Source: a virus. From it: 25,033 nt of DNA. Positions 1-6,649 of the stretch are shown piece by piece. The stretch covers positions 1 through 25,033 of the IMG/VR virus record IMGVR_UViG_3300030109_001482, one strand, 5' to 3'. Both the position numbers and the translations under genes were made by a program. Below the pieces are notes generated by a model. The model was not told the DNA's origin. It was given only the letters and a program-made list of their open reading frames with translations, and ran no database searches. How positions within the stretch are numbered: the stretch's first letter is position 1; every line of letters begins with the position of its first letter.

Positions 1-87
1 AAAATTATAATTGATTTATATGTACAAATAAAAGAAAAATACTATGAGTACCAAGATATTACAAGATATAAACTTAAATTAAAATAA
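1..87 (+). CDS. 3' end of an unknown early gene (partial)
   Basis: An open frame enters from the left edge in frame 1 and ends at TAA (85-87), leaving the last 28 residues of a protein rich in Lys, Tyr and Ile. The next gene starts 2 bases later (TAA-T-ATG), the same close packing seen in the rest of this operon, which supports a real gene end. The visible tail has no recognisable domain. It shows that the early plus-strand operon began outside the window. A chance open stretch of 28 codons in DNA this AT-rich is the main alternative. Confidence 0.55.
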   Translation, partial: KIIIDLYVQIKEKYYEYQDITRYKLKLK

Positions 88-88
88 T

Positions 89-439
89 ATGGAACTAATA
101 TGCAAAAACTATACATTCTATACAAATGGCATTGTATTAAATCGTGTCAAATATGATAGGCGCACTAGAACAACAGAGGGTTTGCCTGAATATATTGAAC
201 CACAAATAAAAATCTTTGGAACTTTAGAACAAGTACAAAAGGCGTTTGAAGAATATGAAAAAGCTACTGGACTTAATTTAAATGAAAAATTTACAATAAA
301 AGAAGAGCCAAAGTTCCACGAAGATGGAGAATTAAATTATCATTATAAAAGTGAAAAAGAAAATGAAAGAACTAAAAGATTCTTACAATCATTACATAAA
401 GAATATAAAGAAAACGGTAATAAAACTATAATAATATGA
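89..439 (+). CDS. hypothetical early protein, 116 aa
   Basis: This is a 116-residue soluble, highly charged protein (many Lys and Glu) with no signal peptide or membrane segment, and I do not recognise the family. The N-terminal half (about residues 1-60) looks like a small folded alpha/beta domain with alternating hydrophobic strands. The C-terminal half (65-110) is mostly charged and probably helical. It sits second in the early operon and its TGA overlaps the ATG of the next gene (ATGA), which points to coupled translation. The start has the A-rich leader (aaattaaaataat) common in this genome. From context a role in early takeover or DNA metabolism is possible, but nothing in the sequence shows one. 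Confidence 0.8.
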   Translation: MELICKNYTFYTNGIVLNRVKYDRRTRTTEGLPEYIEPQIKIFGTLEQVQKAFEEYEKATGLNLNEKFTIKEEPKFHEDGELNYHYKSEKENERTKRFLQSLHKEYKENGNKTIII

Positions 440-636
440 AAGAAGAAACTGAAAAATTAGTATATGTACAAGAAGTTACTTCAGTATATGCAGATAAAAA
501 AACAGGAGAAGTGCATTATACATGTAAAATAGAAGATCAAACAGTACATGTCATTATGGATTTATATGAAGCAATTCATTTACATGATAAAGAATACTTA
601 AAAACAGTATTAATCCAATATATAAACGAAAAATAA
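436..636 (+). CDS. hypothetical early protein, 66 aa
   Basis: This small acidic-to-neutral protein starts inside the stop codon of the preceding gene (ATGA overlap at 436-439). Residues 8-40 read as beta strands (YVQEVTSVYADKKTGEVHY, then a second strand pair), and a helix follows that is rich in His, Asp and Lys. I know of no family for it. The 45-base gap to the next gene is A/T-only in character and contains no consensus promoter, so this gene is probably read from the same transcript as its neighbours. Confidence 0.75.
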   Translation: MKEETEKLVYVQEVTSVYADKKTGEVHYTCKIEDQTVHVIMDLYEAIHLHDKEYLKTVLIQYINEK

Positions 637-681
637 ATTTATTATATTTAACGAAATTATTAACACAAAAGAACACAAAAT

Positions 682-1203
682 ATGAAAACTATTAAAATTA
701 GAGGAAATGATTATGTAGAAGTAAATACAAGAATCAAATACTTTAGAGAACATTACAAGGATTGGTCAATGTCTACAGAATTTGTAGAACTAACAGACAA
801 TAGATGTGTAATGAAAACAACAATTAAAAACCCTGATGACAGAATTATAGCTACAGGAATAGCATACGAAATGTTAGGCAGTAGTAATGTAAATAAAACA
901 TCATTCATAGAAAATTGCGAAACATCTGCAAATGGTAGAGCATTAGGAAATCTAGGTATTGGTATAGATAATTCTATAGCAAGCGCGGAAGAAGTTGAAC
1001 ACGCTATAATTCAATCACAACAAAAACCAAAACCAAAACCAAAATTATCTGATTCTAAATTTCAACAAATGATAATAGCAATTGGACAAGGTAAAATTGA
1101 TGTAGTAAAAGAAAGAATGACTAATTATAAATTAAACGAAAGACAAGACAAAGAATTAAGTAGAATTATTAACGAAGCGCAGATCGCTTCACAAACTAAA
1201 TAA
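682..1203 (+). CDS. putative Rad52/Erf-like single-strand DNA annealing protein
   Basis: Residues 68-105 contain the signature SFIENCETSANGRALGNLG followed by IDNSIASAEEVEHA. This form recurs in a large phage family placed near recombination and single-strand-binding genes. The A-x-GRALG-x-LG segment resembles the helix of Rad52/Erf-type annealing proteins (KRAxRxFG-like). A Lys-Pro repeat linker (about 114-121) separates this core from a 50-residue C-terminal helical tail, as in annealing proteins with a detachable tail. The inferred role is pairing complementary single strands during phage recombination and replication. The neighbouring SSB-like gene supports this. The family link is from recalled sequence patterns; a profile search could instead place it in an uncharacterised phage family. 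Confidence 0.62.
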   Translation: MKTIKIRGNDYVEVNTRIKYFREHYKDWSMSTEFVELTDNRCVMKTTIKNPDDRIIATGIAYEMLGSSNVNKTSFIENCETSANGRALGNLGIGIDNSIASAEEVEHAIIQSQQKPKPKPKLSDSKFQQMIIAIGQGKIDVVKERMTNYKLNERQDKELSRIINEAQIASQTK

Positions 1204-1212
1204 AATTATTAT

Positions 1213-1332
1213 AAGGCAGTATAGGTTGGATAACTATTTGTAGGATTAAAAAAATTCATAATTAAAGTGTTTCAAATGAGAATAAACTTTAAGCATAGCA
1301 AGTTGACGTAAAATATCCTATACTGCTTTTTT
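1213..1332 (+). ncRNA. candidate structured RNA closed by a perfect 10-bp stem and T6
   Basis: GCAGTATAGG (1216-1225) and CCTATACTGC (1317-1326) are perfect inverted repeats, and the second is followed at once by TTTTTT (1327-1332). The 91 bases between them contain TTAAAGT (1262-1268) paired with ACTTTAA (1286-1292), and a weaker GGATT/AATTC hairpin (1243-1247/1253-1257). GGATA (1228-1232) could alternatively pair with TATCC (1314-1318). No ORF longer than 11 codons fits inside. This is a closed multi-hairpin RNA ending like an intrinsic terminator, lying between the annealing and SSB-like genes. It may be a processed small RNA or a leader that attenuates the downstream genes. No promoter consensus is visible just upstream. 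Confidence 0.5.
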
Positions 1333-1365
1333 AAAAACTTTAATAATAACTAAAACTAAATAGAA

Positions 1366-1713
1366 ATGGAAATTACAGGAAAATTAATTAAAAAACTAGA
1401 TACAATAAAAGGAACTAGTAAAGCAGGAAAAGAATGGCAAAAAAATTCTTTTATTTTTGAACAAGATGATAAATTTAATACCGAAATATGTATAGATGTA
1501 TTTGGAGATTTAACAAAGGATATTAAACTTAAACTATTTAATGATCTAATAATTGGAGAACAATACAAGGTTTATGTAAATATCTCATCAAAAGAATTTA
1601 ATGGTAAATATTTTACTAATATAAATGGTTGGAATATTGTGCCTAAAGGACTTGCTGACGCAGTACATATGATAGATAAAGACAATTATAACGATATAGA
1701 TTTACCTTTTTAA
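1366..1713 (+). CDS. DUF3127-like OB-fold single-stranded DNA-binding protein
   Basis: The 115-residue protein begins MEITGKLIKKLDT, continues with a charged strand, and has residues 63-95 of the form IGEQYKVYVNIS, GKYF, then INGW. This matches the DUF3127 family of Bacteroidota, small OB-fold proteins that look like single-strand-binding proteins. The C-terminus is acidic and ends NDIDLPF. That closely resembles the SSB tip (DDDIPF) used to dock partner proteins, so the SSB role is well supported by both ends of the protein. It likely coats single strands at the phage fork and helps the annealing protein two genes upstream. It begins 33 bases after the T6 of the candidate structured RNA and ends 2 bases before the next ATG. 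Confidence 0.75.
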   Translation: MEITGKLIKKLDTIKGTSKAGKEWQKNSFIFEQDDKFNTEICIDVFGDLTKDIKLKLFNDLIIGEQYKVYVNISSKEFNGKYFTNINGWNIVPKGLADAVHMIDKDNYNDIDLPF

Positions 1714-1715
1714 TT

Positions 1716-2252
1716 ATGAAAAATATATATTACGATAGCCAAAAAGATAAGTTTATCAAATTATGCTTATTAGCTGAAAACACTTTAAAAATTCCTAATG
1801 GTTCTTTAGCATCATCAAGTAGACAACAACAAATAGTTGATGCAAGAAAAGCCGTAGCAATTATAGGTCACAAAGAACAAAAAACTCCGTTTGAAATAAT
1901 GGCGGAGGTATTAGATAAGGATAGGACATCATTTTATTATTATGTAAATAAAGCCGATAAAACTTTTGCACAGGATAAACCATTTAGGGATACATATTTA
2001 TCTATATTAAAAAAATATAAAAAAATAGATTCAGAACTAAACATATTTGCTGACAAAAGAGATATGAAAGAATTTTTACTCAGAAATGGTGTAAAAGAAA
2101 CTAAAAATAATTATGATTTTTTTATTCGTGTAACTTCAGGAGATATAAGCGTGGATATTAGCACTACATATTTTGATTATTTAGATCAGGAGAAAAAAAT
2201 CAAATTAGCTTTAATAGATTATAAATATACATACAAAATTTATTACGAATAA
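1716..2252 (+). CDS. protein with a DnaA domain-IV-like helix-turn-helix
   Basis: Residues 37-98 follow the layout of the DnaA C-terminal DNA-binding domain: a helix with VDARKAVAII, a second helix (TPFEIMAEVL), the DKDRTSFYYYVNKA stretch matching DnaA's DHTTV-x-HA signature, then a final helix. There is no AAA+ ATPase part, so this is a stand-alone DNA binder of 178 residues. The remaining 80 residues are lysine-rich with a Tyr-rich beta end and are not recognised. In phages such proteins are plausible origin-recognition or replication-recruitment factors. Here it closes the early operon behind the SSB-like gene. Its stop codon lies 4 bases from the stop of the convergent late operon. Confidence 0.65.
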   Translation: MKNIYYDSQKDKFIKLCLLAENTLKIPNGSLASSSRQQQIVDARKAVAIIGHKEQKTPFEIMAEVLDKDRTSFYYYVNKADKTFAQDKPFRDTYLSILKKYKKIDSELNIFADKRDMKEFLLRNGVKETKNNYDFFIRVTSGDISVDISTTYFDYLDQEKKIKLALIDYKYTYKIYYE

Positions 2253-2256
2253 TATA

Positions 2257-2988
2257 TTATAAAGGCATTAAAAGGTTTAAAGGTGTTTGTCCGTTATTCA
2301 TTATAACAACACAACCTATTGCGGGTTTTTTACCATATTTTGCATATGCCATTGCATAACTATCGTGATCAATTCCGCAACCAGTTTGTGTTCCAAATAC
2401 TCTAAATTTTTTTCCTACATAATGTTCAGTATAACATTGCGTATGTAAATGTCCTTGTACTGTATTCATCATATCAGCACGGCACTTAGTTCTTGCCGTT
2501 CCACCCTCTCCATGTATATATTGAACTCCATCCTGTTCGAATCTTTCTACAAAATCCCAATCAGGAACCTCCAACACTTCCTTATATGATTTGATCCATT
2601 TACTAGGTATAGCAGAAGTTTGAGCCTTACGCATTATTATACGATCATGATTTCCTATAATACAAATAGCTTTAGGAAAAGCTTCATACCAACGAGAAAT
2701 ACGCTTTATAGCCAATTCTAGCTCATCTAAGCCACCCATACCATCTGCCGAGGTTTCATGGTAGCTAGAGTAATGATTGTCTATTAAATCGCCTATAAAT
2801 ACAACCTGTGTACAATTATAAGTTACATATTGATCTTTACACCAATTAAGATAATCGTCCAAACAAAAGGGCTCATGTAAATCTCCGATAACTAATACAT
2901 TACGGATTTCATTTTCACGCATTTTTTGTAAGGCGACTATCTCGTGTGGTTTTAATCTAAATCTATTATTTTTTGTTGATGTCTGCAA
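2257..2988 (-). CDS. calcineurin-like metallophosphoesterase
   Basis: All five motifs of the calcineurin-like fold are present in order: GDLH (35-38), GDLID (66-70), GNHD (112-115), an HGEGG loop (159-163) and GHLH (179-182). These give a full set of di-metal ligands, so an active phosphoesterase acting on nucleotides or nucleic-acid ends is likely. The substrate cannot be read from the sequence. The only start before the conserved core in this frame is TTG at 2988 (an in-frame TAG lies upstream), overlapping the previous gene by 23 bases. Met23 (2922) is a shorter alternative, but it would remove a well-behaved N-terminal segment. It is the last gene of the late operon, an odd place for a DNA-metabolism enzyme. 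Confidence 0.85.
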   Translation of the reverse strand: MQTSTKNNRFRLKPHEIVALQKMRENEIRNVLVIGDLHEPFCLDDYLNWCKDQYVTYNCTQVVFIGDLIDNHYSSYHETSADGMGGLDELELAIKRISRWYEAFPKAICIIGNHDRIIMRKAQTSAIPSKWIKSYKEVLEVPDWDFVERFEQDGVQYIHGEGGTARTKCRADMMNTVQGHLHTQCYTEHYVGKKFRVFGTQTGCGIDHDSYAMAYAKYGKKPAIGCVVIMNNGQTPLNLLMPL

Positions 2989-3160
2989 CGCCTTGTCCTA
3001 ATATTAAAACTAAGAATGTTTGCCAAACTGTTTCTGCAACTTCAGGTGCCCATCCGAATTTGTTCATTAAGAAAGGAACCACTATTCCAGTTACAGCGTA
3101 AATAAACTTTTTTGAGTGTAATATTTGTCCTATTACCACTTTACTTATCCAATTAGTCAT
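2966..3160 (-). CDS. small membrane protein, holin-like, 64 aa
   Basis: The protein has two hydrophobic stretches (about residues 18-33 and 44-57) joined by a short loop containing FGWAPEVAE, and ends in the charged GQGVADINKK. The SKKF-x-YAV-x-GIVVPFL start of the first segment and the LILGQGVAD end recur in small phage membrane proteins found near lysis genes. It lies directly after a DUF5675 protein (3-base gap), so a holin or accessory lysis role is inferred. The one-TM peptide upstream at 3784-3948 competes for the same role. The start ATG has an A-rich leader. Confidence 0.6.
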   Translation of the reverse strand: MTNWISKVVIGQILHSKKFIYAVTGIVVPFLMNKFGWAPEVAETVWQTFLVLILGQGVADINKK

Positions 3161-3163
3161 TTT

Positions 3164-3661
3164 TTATCTATTTTTAATTATTAAATGTAAATCCTCTCCG
3201 CCTAAGTTAATTATTTCCTTCATTAGTAAATCCATAGCTAATCTTGAGTTACTAACAAAGTCTTGTTTACGATTTAAGCCTACAAGAATGCAACCTTGTG
3301 TATCTTTTGCCGTATTTCCTATGTGAAATAAAATATAACTTCTGTTCGGTACTTCTTGCACTAGGAGATGTAGATAATCCCTTGTAGCGCTTTCTCTTGC
3401 TAATCTCAAACGGACATTATATTGTCCATAAGGAATACAAGATATATTTTTTTGATTATCCATCCATGGATTCTCTAAGGTGTCGCACATATATTCTCCA
3501 TTTAGGTATAATTTACCTATAGTAGATTTATCTGTGAATGTATCTCTTATTAATAAAAGATTAATTTTATGATTCAAATTAGATGTAGTATAGTTTGTAA
3601 ATTTTAACCCCTTTAACTTCCTGAACAAACTCCTTACGAAATTTAGGAATGTCTTTATCAT
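3164..3661 (-). CDS. DUF5675 family protein, candidate lysis-region enzyme
   Basis: Residues 35-130 match the DUF5675 pattern: an LLLIRDTF start, T-x-GKLYLNG (47-55), DTLENPW (60-66), IPYGQY (76-81), LFHIGN (111-116) and DTQGCILVG (120-128). The invariant His, Asn, Asp and Cys suggest an enzyme. The family is common in phages, and its fold has been compared with L,D-transpeptidase-like or peptidoglycan-acting proteins, but I know of no proven activity. The first 30 residues are basic and amphipathic (FLNFVRSLFRKLKGLK) and could attach the protein to the membrane. Position between two small membrane proteins supports a lysis role. The first 83 bases overlap another small ORF (3579-3707) in a different frame, so the true start is uncertain. 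Confidence 0.65.
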   Translation of the reverse strand: MIKTFLNFVRSLFRKLKGLKFTNYTTSNLNHKINLLLIRDTFTDKSTIGKLYLNGEYMCDTLENPWMDNQKNISCIPYGQYNVRLRLARESATRDYLHLLVQEVPNRSYILFHIGNTAKDTQGCILVGLNRKQDFVSNSRLAMDLLMKEIINLGGEDLHLIIKNR

Positions 3662-3707
3662 CTTTTTTCCATTTTGGATTAGTGCTATTTAATTTGCGTT
3701 TTTTCAT
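3579..3707 (-). CDS. possible small basic ORF, 42 aa, overlapping the DUF5675 gene
   Basis: The ORF starts with ATG inside the stop codon of the preceding 27-codon ORF (ATGA) and encodes a very charged peptide (begins MKKRKLNSTNPKWKKDDKD). It runs out of frame into the first 83 bases of the DUF5675 gene. The clean ATGA junction supports translation and the long overlap argues against it. It may instead be the true upstream part of a gene whose frame was altered, or a leader ORF setting the rate of DUF5675 initiation. Confidence 0.35.
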   Translation of the reverse strand: MKKRKLNSTNPKWKKDDKDIPKFRKEFVQEVKGVKIYKLYYI

Positions 3708-3787
3708 TTACAATTTTTATCACACATATTTAAACAAATATATTTACCAGTAATCTTATATATAATACTACAAATTATTTTTTTCAT
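3704..3787 (-). CDS. possible micro-ORF, 27 aa, Cys-rich
   Basis: The ORF begins and ends in ATGA overlaps with its neighbours (3784-3787 and 3704-3707). The peptide begins MKKIICSIIYKITGKYIC and has four cysteines in 27 residues. One hydrophobic stretch (about 4-11) is too short for a clear membrane helix. Coupling on both sides argues that it is translated; its size and the AT-rich background make chance possible. No function can be assigned. Confidence 0.35.
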   Translation of the reverse strand: MKKIICSIIYKITGKYICLNMCDKNCK

Positions 3788-3948
3788 TTTATTTTATTTT
3801 TTTCGTAAATAAAAAACTTATATAATGTAAAGGCAATAGCCAAACTTAGTGAAATAAATGTTAATAGTTCATTAGCTTCAACTAAGGAGATACCTATCGC
3901 GCTACCGTTTGCTACAGCTACTTGTGCGCTGTCTTGTATTTCTTTCAT
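3784..3948 (-). CDS. holin-like one-TM peptide, 54 aa
   Basis: The ORF encodes 54 residues. A soluble N-terminal half (MKEIQDSAQVAVANGSA...) precedes a single hydrophobic segment at about 28-48 (ending in AIAFTLYKFFIY), and the tail is basic (EKNKIK). This size and layout fit small holin- or pinholin-like peptides, and I recall similar short proteins with the QVAVANGSAIG motif before lysis genes of flavobacterial phages. It sits between the last head gene and the DUF5675 protein, the expected place for a lysis cassette. The start ATG follows a run of nine A, again without a Shine-Dalgarno. Holin function is inferred from topology and context only. Confidence 0.6.
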   Translation of the reverse strand: MKEIQDSAQVAVANGSAIGISLVEANELLTFISLSLAIAFTLYKFFIYEKNKIK

Positions 3949-4024
3949 TTTTTTTTGGTTTACTTTTTAAGTAAGTTTTTAGTTTACTTATATTAATATT
4001 TTTTACTTTATACTCTTTCTTCAT
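3902..4024 (-). CDS. possible small basic ORF, 40 aa
   Basis: ATG at 4024 shares its A with the TAA of the connector gene (TAATG), giving a Lys/Arg-rich 40-residue peptide (begins MKKEYKVKNINISKLKTYLK). It overlaps the holin-like ORF by 47 bases in another frame. The first 25 codons, before the overlap, look like a normal basic peptide; the rest is Ser/Arg-rich and looks like shadow. It may be a short real peptide or a translated leader feeding ribosomes to the holin-like start. Low confidence. Confidence 0.25.
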   Translation of the reverse strand: MKKEYKVKNINISKLKTYLKSKPKKNERNTRQRTSSCSKR

Positions 4025-4599
4025 TATGTTAAGTCAGGTGTTAAAAAATTTCGTAAAGTTATTTCCGTACCCTCTTGTCTTGGTCTTTCTAAGTTCATAC
4101 CCACATAGTAAGCGTTTTTATCAGGACTAACATCTGCGCCACTATTTGTGCTATATTCTGGAAAACTAGTAGTGTTATTTACTATGTAATCGATCATTCT
4201 TTCTGTATAAAATTGTGCAGTGTACTCGATCTCCGCCCTTAAGTCTTGCGCTTCTTCTCTGGTTAATGGAGATCCATTTTCTGATGTTTTAGATACAATG
4301 TTATTATTTTGTATTTTATATCTTAAAAAAGGTAAACATTCGTAAAAGGCGTAATGCACAAGCATATCTCCTACATATTTATCCACTAAAGTTTTATATG
4401 CTTCGTTACCTACATTTCCTATTGTACCATTTTTTATTAAATCTTGCACTTTTTCAAATAAATCAGTCCCTAATTTAGTTTCTACATATTTTTTTTGTGC
4501 AACTCTTACATATGGTAAAATGTAAGATGGATCAACCGACAAATTTATTGCAGTTGAGTCTTTTAAAAATTCTTCACTTATTAGTAATACATATGCCAT
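4024..4599 (-). CDS. DUF6712-like head-tail connector protein
   Basis: The 191-residue protein starts MAYVLLISEEFLKDSTAINL, followed by helices with YVRVAQKKYVETKLG and MLVHYAFYECLPFLR, then SKTSENGSPLTREEAQDLR and a long helix (AEIEYTAQFYTERMIDYI). This is the pattern of the DUF6712 family of Bacteroidota phages, all-helical proteins that fit the gp6/gp15-type connector ring under the portal. It is encoded directly after the portal (2-base gap), as expected for a protein that docks on it. The family assignment is from recalled motifs; the connector role is inferred from fold type and neighbour. Confidence 0.72.
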   Translation of the reverse strand: MAYVLLISEEFLKDSTAINLSVDPSYILPYVRVAQKKYVETKLGTDLFEKVQDLIKNGTIGNVGNEAYKTLVDKYVGDMLVHYAFYECLPFLRYKIQNNNIVSKTSENGSPLTREEAQDLRAEIEYTAQFYTERMIDYIVNNTTSFPEYSTNSGADVSPDKNAYYVGMNLERPRQEGTEITLRNFLTPDLT

Positions 4600-4601
4600 A
4601 G

Positions 4602-6647
4602 TTATCTCGGTTCTAAAAATCCTTGGTTTTTCATTGTCTTTGGCGCTCTTGCAACCAAACTATCGTTTCTTTCTATTGTAAATCCTTCATTCCTTGCTTT
4701 TGCTACAGATATTATTTGATCATCATTTAAAGGCGACTTAGCTCCTCTTAAAGATGTTTTGTATATTCTCCTTTTCCAATAATGATAACAATTACCGCCT
4801 CCTTTATAAAGCCATATAGAATAAGTAGCCGCTCCACGAGGACCCCAACCTGGATTTACTGGTATATTTTCCATTTGTACTATATCTTCCTTACGATAAA
4901 CTTTTTTACTACTCATCATTAATCTACAAAAATCTCTAGAACTTTCAGGCGTTCCTAAAGCGTTATTTTTTGTATATATATACCTTACTTTATAAAATTC
5001 ATTATCTGATCTGTTGGTGCCATCTTGTGAACTTCTTGCATTTGGTCTAGCGGTTCCTGTTTTGACAGCCATTTCTATTTTTTCATTTGCTAAAGCGTTT
5101 AATTCTTTTTCAAAGTTAAAATCTTGGTGCTCTCCATCCACTATTTCATCATCTATTAGTTCCCAATCTTCAGGAATATCCTCTCCATATTGTTCTATAA
5201 AATTTTCTAAAGCTGTAAATTCTGATAACTCAGTTTTACAATTACATTTACTTAAATTAGTTATTTGTTCATGGTTTTCACAAGGCATATAATAAGTCTT
5301 TCCATCTTGTTTATGCTCATGATGTCCACTACAACCCATTTTTTTTGCCTCCGCCTCCGCTTCTTCTATACTATCAAATAAAGGTAATTCTACGCCATCA
5401 GTAATCATACTACCAACTTTTGCTAAGTCTTCTTTAACTTCTATTTCCTCATCAATAGGTGCTAATCCTAATTCTTCTCTTATCTCATCTTGCGACATTA
5501 CCGCTTTTAAGTCCTCGCTTGTAAATTCTAATGTGATAGGCTTAATTTGTACAAAACTTACAGGCATATCCATATTATTTACCCTAAATATTTTCCTTAA
5601 TACCTTGATTAAGTGATCTTGGAATGGCTTAACAACGGTATTTAGGTAATAGTTAGCAGCGGCGTTTAGTTCATCTACATTTGAACCTAAACCAGTTTCA
5701 TTTTTTATACCCATTAACATTGGACTAGTTACACGATGTCCTGTAAGTATATTCTGAACAAGTAATTCCTGCAAAGCTAGGTATTGCTTATCTGCATTAG
5801 TCATGGATATTGGAGTAATTTCAGGCGTCCTATTTCTATCATCACTAAATGTTAATACAAACTTTCCTGCATTATCGGCGCCAGTAAACTTTTCTTTTAA
5901 ACTATGTTCTATTGCCAATCTTTCTTCTTGTGTAGGAATTCCATTAGCGAAACTAATGAAGTAAGATCCACTAAATCCATTAGATATATTATTTAAATGA
6001 AATTCTGCAACGCGTTGATCCACGAGCGCCCAATTATTTGCCGCTAAGTAATCTGGTGTATGATATACCTGCATATTAGGAGAATATAAACCACTATATA
6101 ATATTTGGTTAGGACTTGTTCTATCTTTTAAATTGAATGCAGGTACAAAATGTGGTTTATTTATTCTAGTGTTGCTCCAATCTGCCGACACATAATAACC
6201 AGGCACCTTACCGTATTCATTAGGACGAGCCGCTCTAATTTTTTCCATAGGAATGTGGTAAATTTCACTAATTTCTGTTCTATCATTTGACCAAATAATA
6301 TTTAAAGCAAAACCTCCTTGTAATTTAAAATCAAACGCTAATTTTTTTATAATTTCATGTAAATTTTCCTCATGATTAGGATATGCCATGAATTTTTTTA
6401 GCTTAACAACCGCATCCAAATCTCTTTCGTCCTCATCATCTATAATTAAATCCTCTCCTGCAATCATTTCTGATGTTGCATTTATTATAGCCGCATGAGT
6501 TGAACTATTATAATAAAGATCAATAAGGAATTGTGGATATAAATTTTTCCAATCCTCTGTTCCATATTCTATATAGTCACGCCCACGAACTTCTTGTACT
6601 ATTGGCGCTGTTGTTGTTTCTAAATTAACTGATAATATATTTTCCAT
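4602..6647 (-). CDS. portal protein with Cys/His-rich insert and extra C-terminal domain
   Basis: Residues 1 to about 400 follow the layout of phage portal proteins: a helical N-terminal part (NLYPQFLIDLYYNSSTHAAI), the wing/clip region, an FTGADNAGKFVLTF strand pair, and a stem segment with VQNILTGHRVTSP, MLMGI and NVDELNAAANYYLNT. It would form the dodecameric ring through which DNA enters the capsid. About 280 extra residues follow: a Cys/His cluster (C439, H442, H443, H445, C456, H459, C468, C470), an acidic linker, and a compact domain at 553-628 with FKVRY-like, SRDFC, KVYRKEDI, NPGWGP and IWLYKGGGNCYHYW motifs. I recall the last domain in other Bacteroidota phage head proteins. I chose ATG 6647 because it follows the previous stop directly (TAA-AT-ATG). 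ATG 6668 would add 7 residues and overlap that gene. Confidence 0.83.
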   Translation of the reverse strand: MENILSVNLETTTAPIVQEVRGRDYIEYGTEDWKNLYPQFLIDLYYNSSTHAAIINATSEMIAGEDLIIDDEDERDLDAVVKLKKFMAYPNHEENLHEIIKKLAFDFKLQGGFALNIIWSNDRTEISEIYHIPMEKIRAARPNEYGKVPGYYVSADWSNTRINKPHFVPAFNLKDRTSPNQILYSGLYSPNMQVYHTPDYLAANNWALVDQRVAEFHLNNISNGFSGSYFISFANGIPTQEERLAIEHSLKEKFTGADNAGKFVLTFSDDRNRTPEITPISMTNADKQYLALQELLVQNILTGHRVTSPMLMGIKNETGLGSNVDELNAAANYYLNTVVKPFQDHLIKVLRKIFRVNNMDMPVSFVQIKPITLEFTSEDLKAVMSQDEIREELGLAPIDEEIEVKEDLAKVGSMITDGVELPLFDSIEEAEAEAKKMGCSGHHEHKQDGKTYYMPCENHEQITNLSKCNCKTELSEFTALENFIEQYGEDIPEDWELIDDEIVDGEHQDFNFEKELNALANEKIEMAVKTGTARPNARSSQDGTNRSDNEFYKVRYIYTKNNALGTPESSRDFCRLMMSSKKVYRKEDIVQMENIPVNPGWGPRGAATYSIWLYKGGGNCYHYWKRRIYKTSLRGAKSPLNDDQIISVAKARNEGFTIERNDSLVARAPKTMKNQGFLEPR

Positions 6648-6649
6648 AT

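Noticed and set aside
1293-1305. AGCATAGCAAGTT (near 1292-1304) is identical to 13 bases of the Streptococcus pyogenes tracrRNA anti-repeat.
   Set aside because: No matching CRISPR repeat, Cas gene or tracrRNA nexus is present in the window, and the rest of the block does not match. A 13-base match in an unrelated structured RNA is best taken as chance.
2966-2988. A frameshift joining the small membrane protein to the metallophosphoesterase at the AACAAAAAATAA run.
   Set aside because: The frame relation needs a +1 step, the run is not a +1 slip site, and the fusion would place a membrane protein on a soluble enzyme. A TTG start is simpler.
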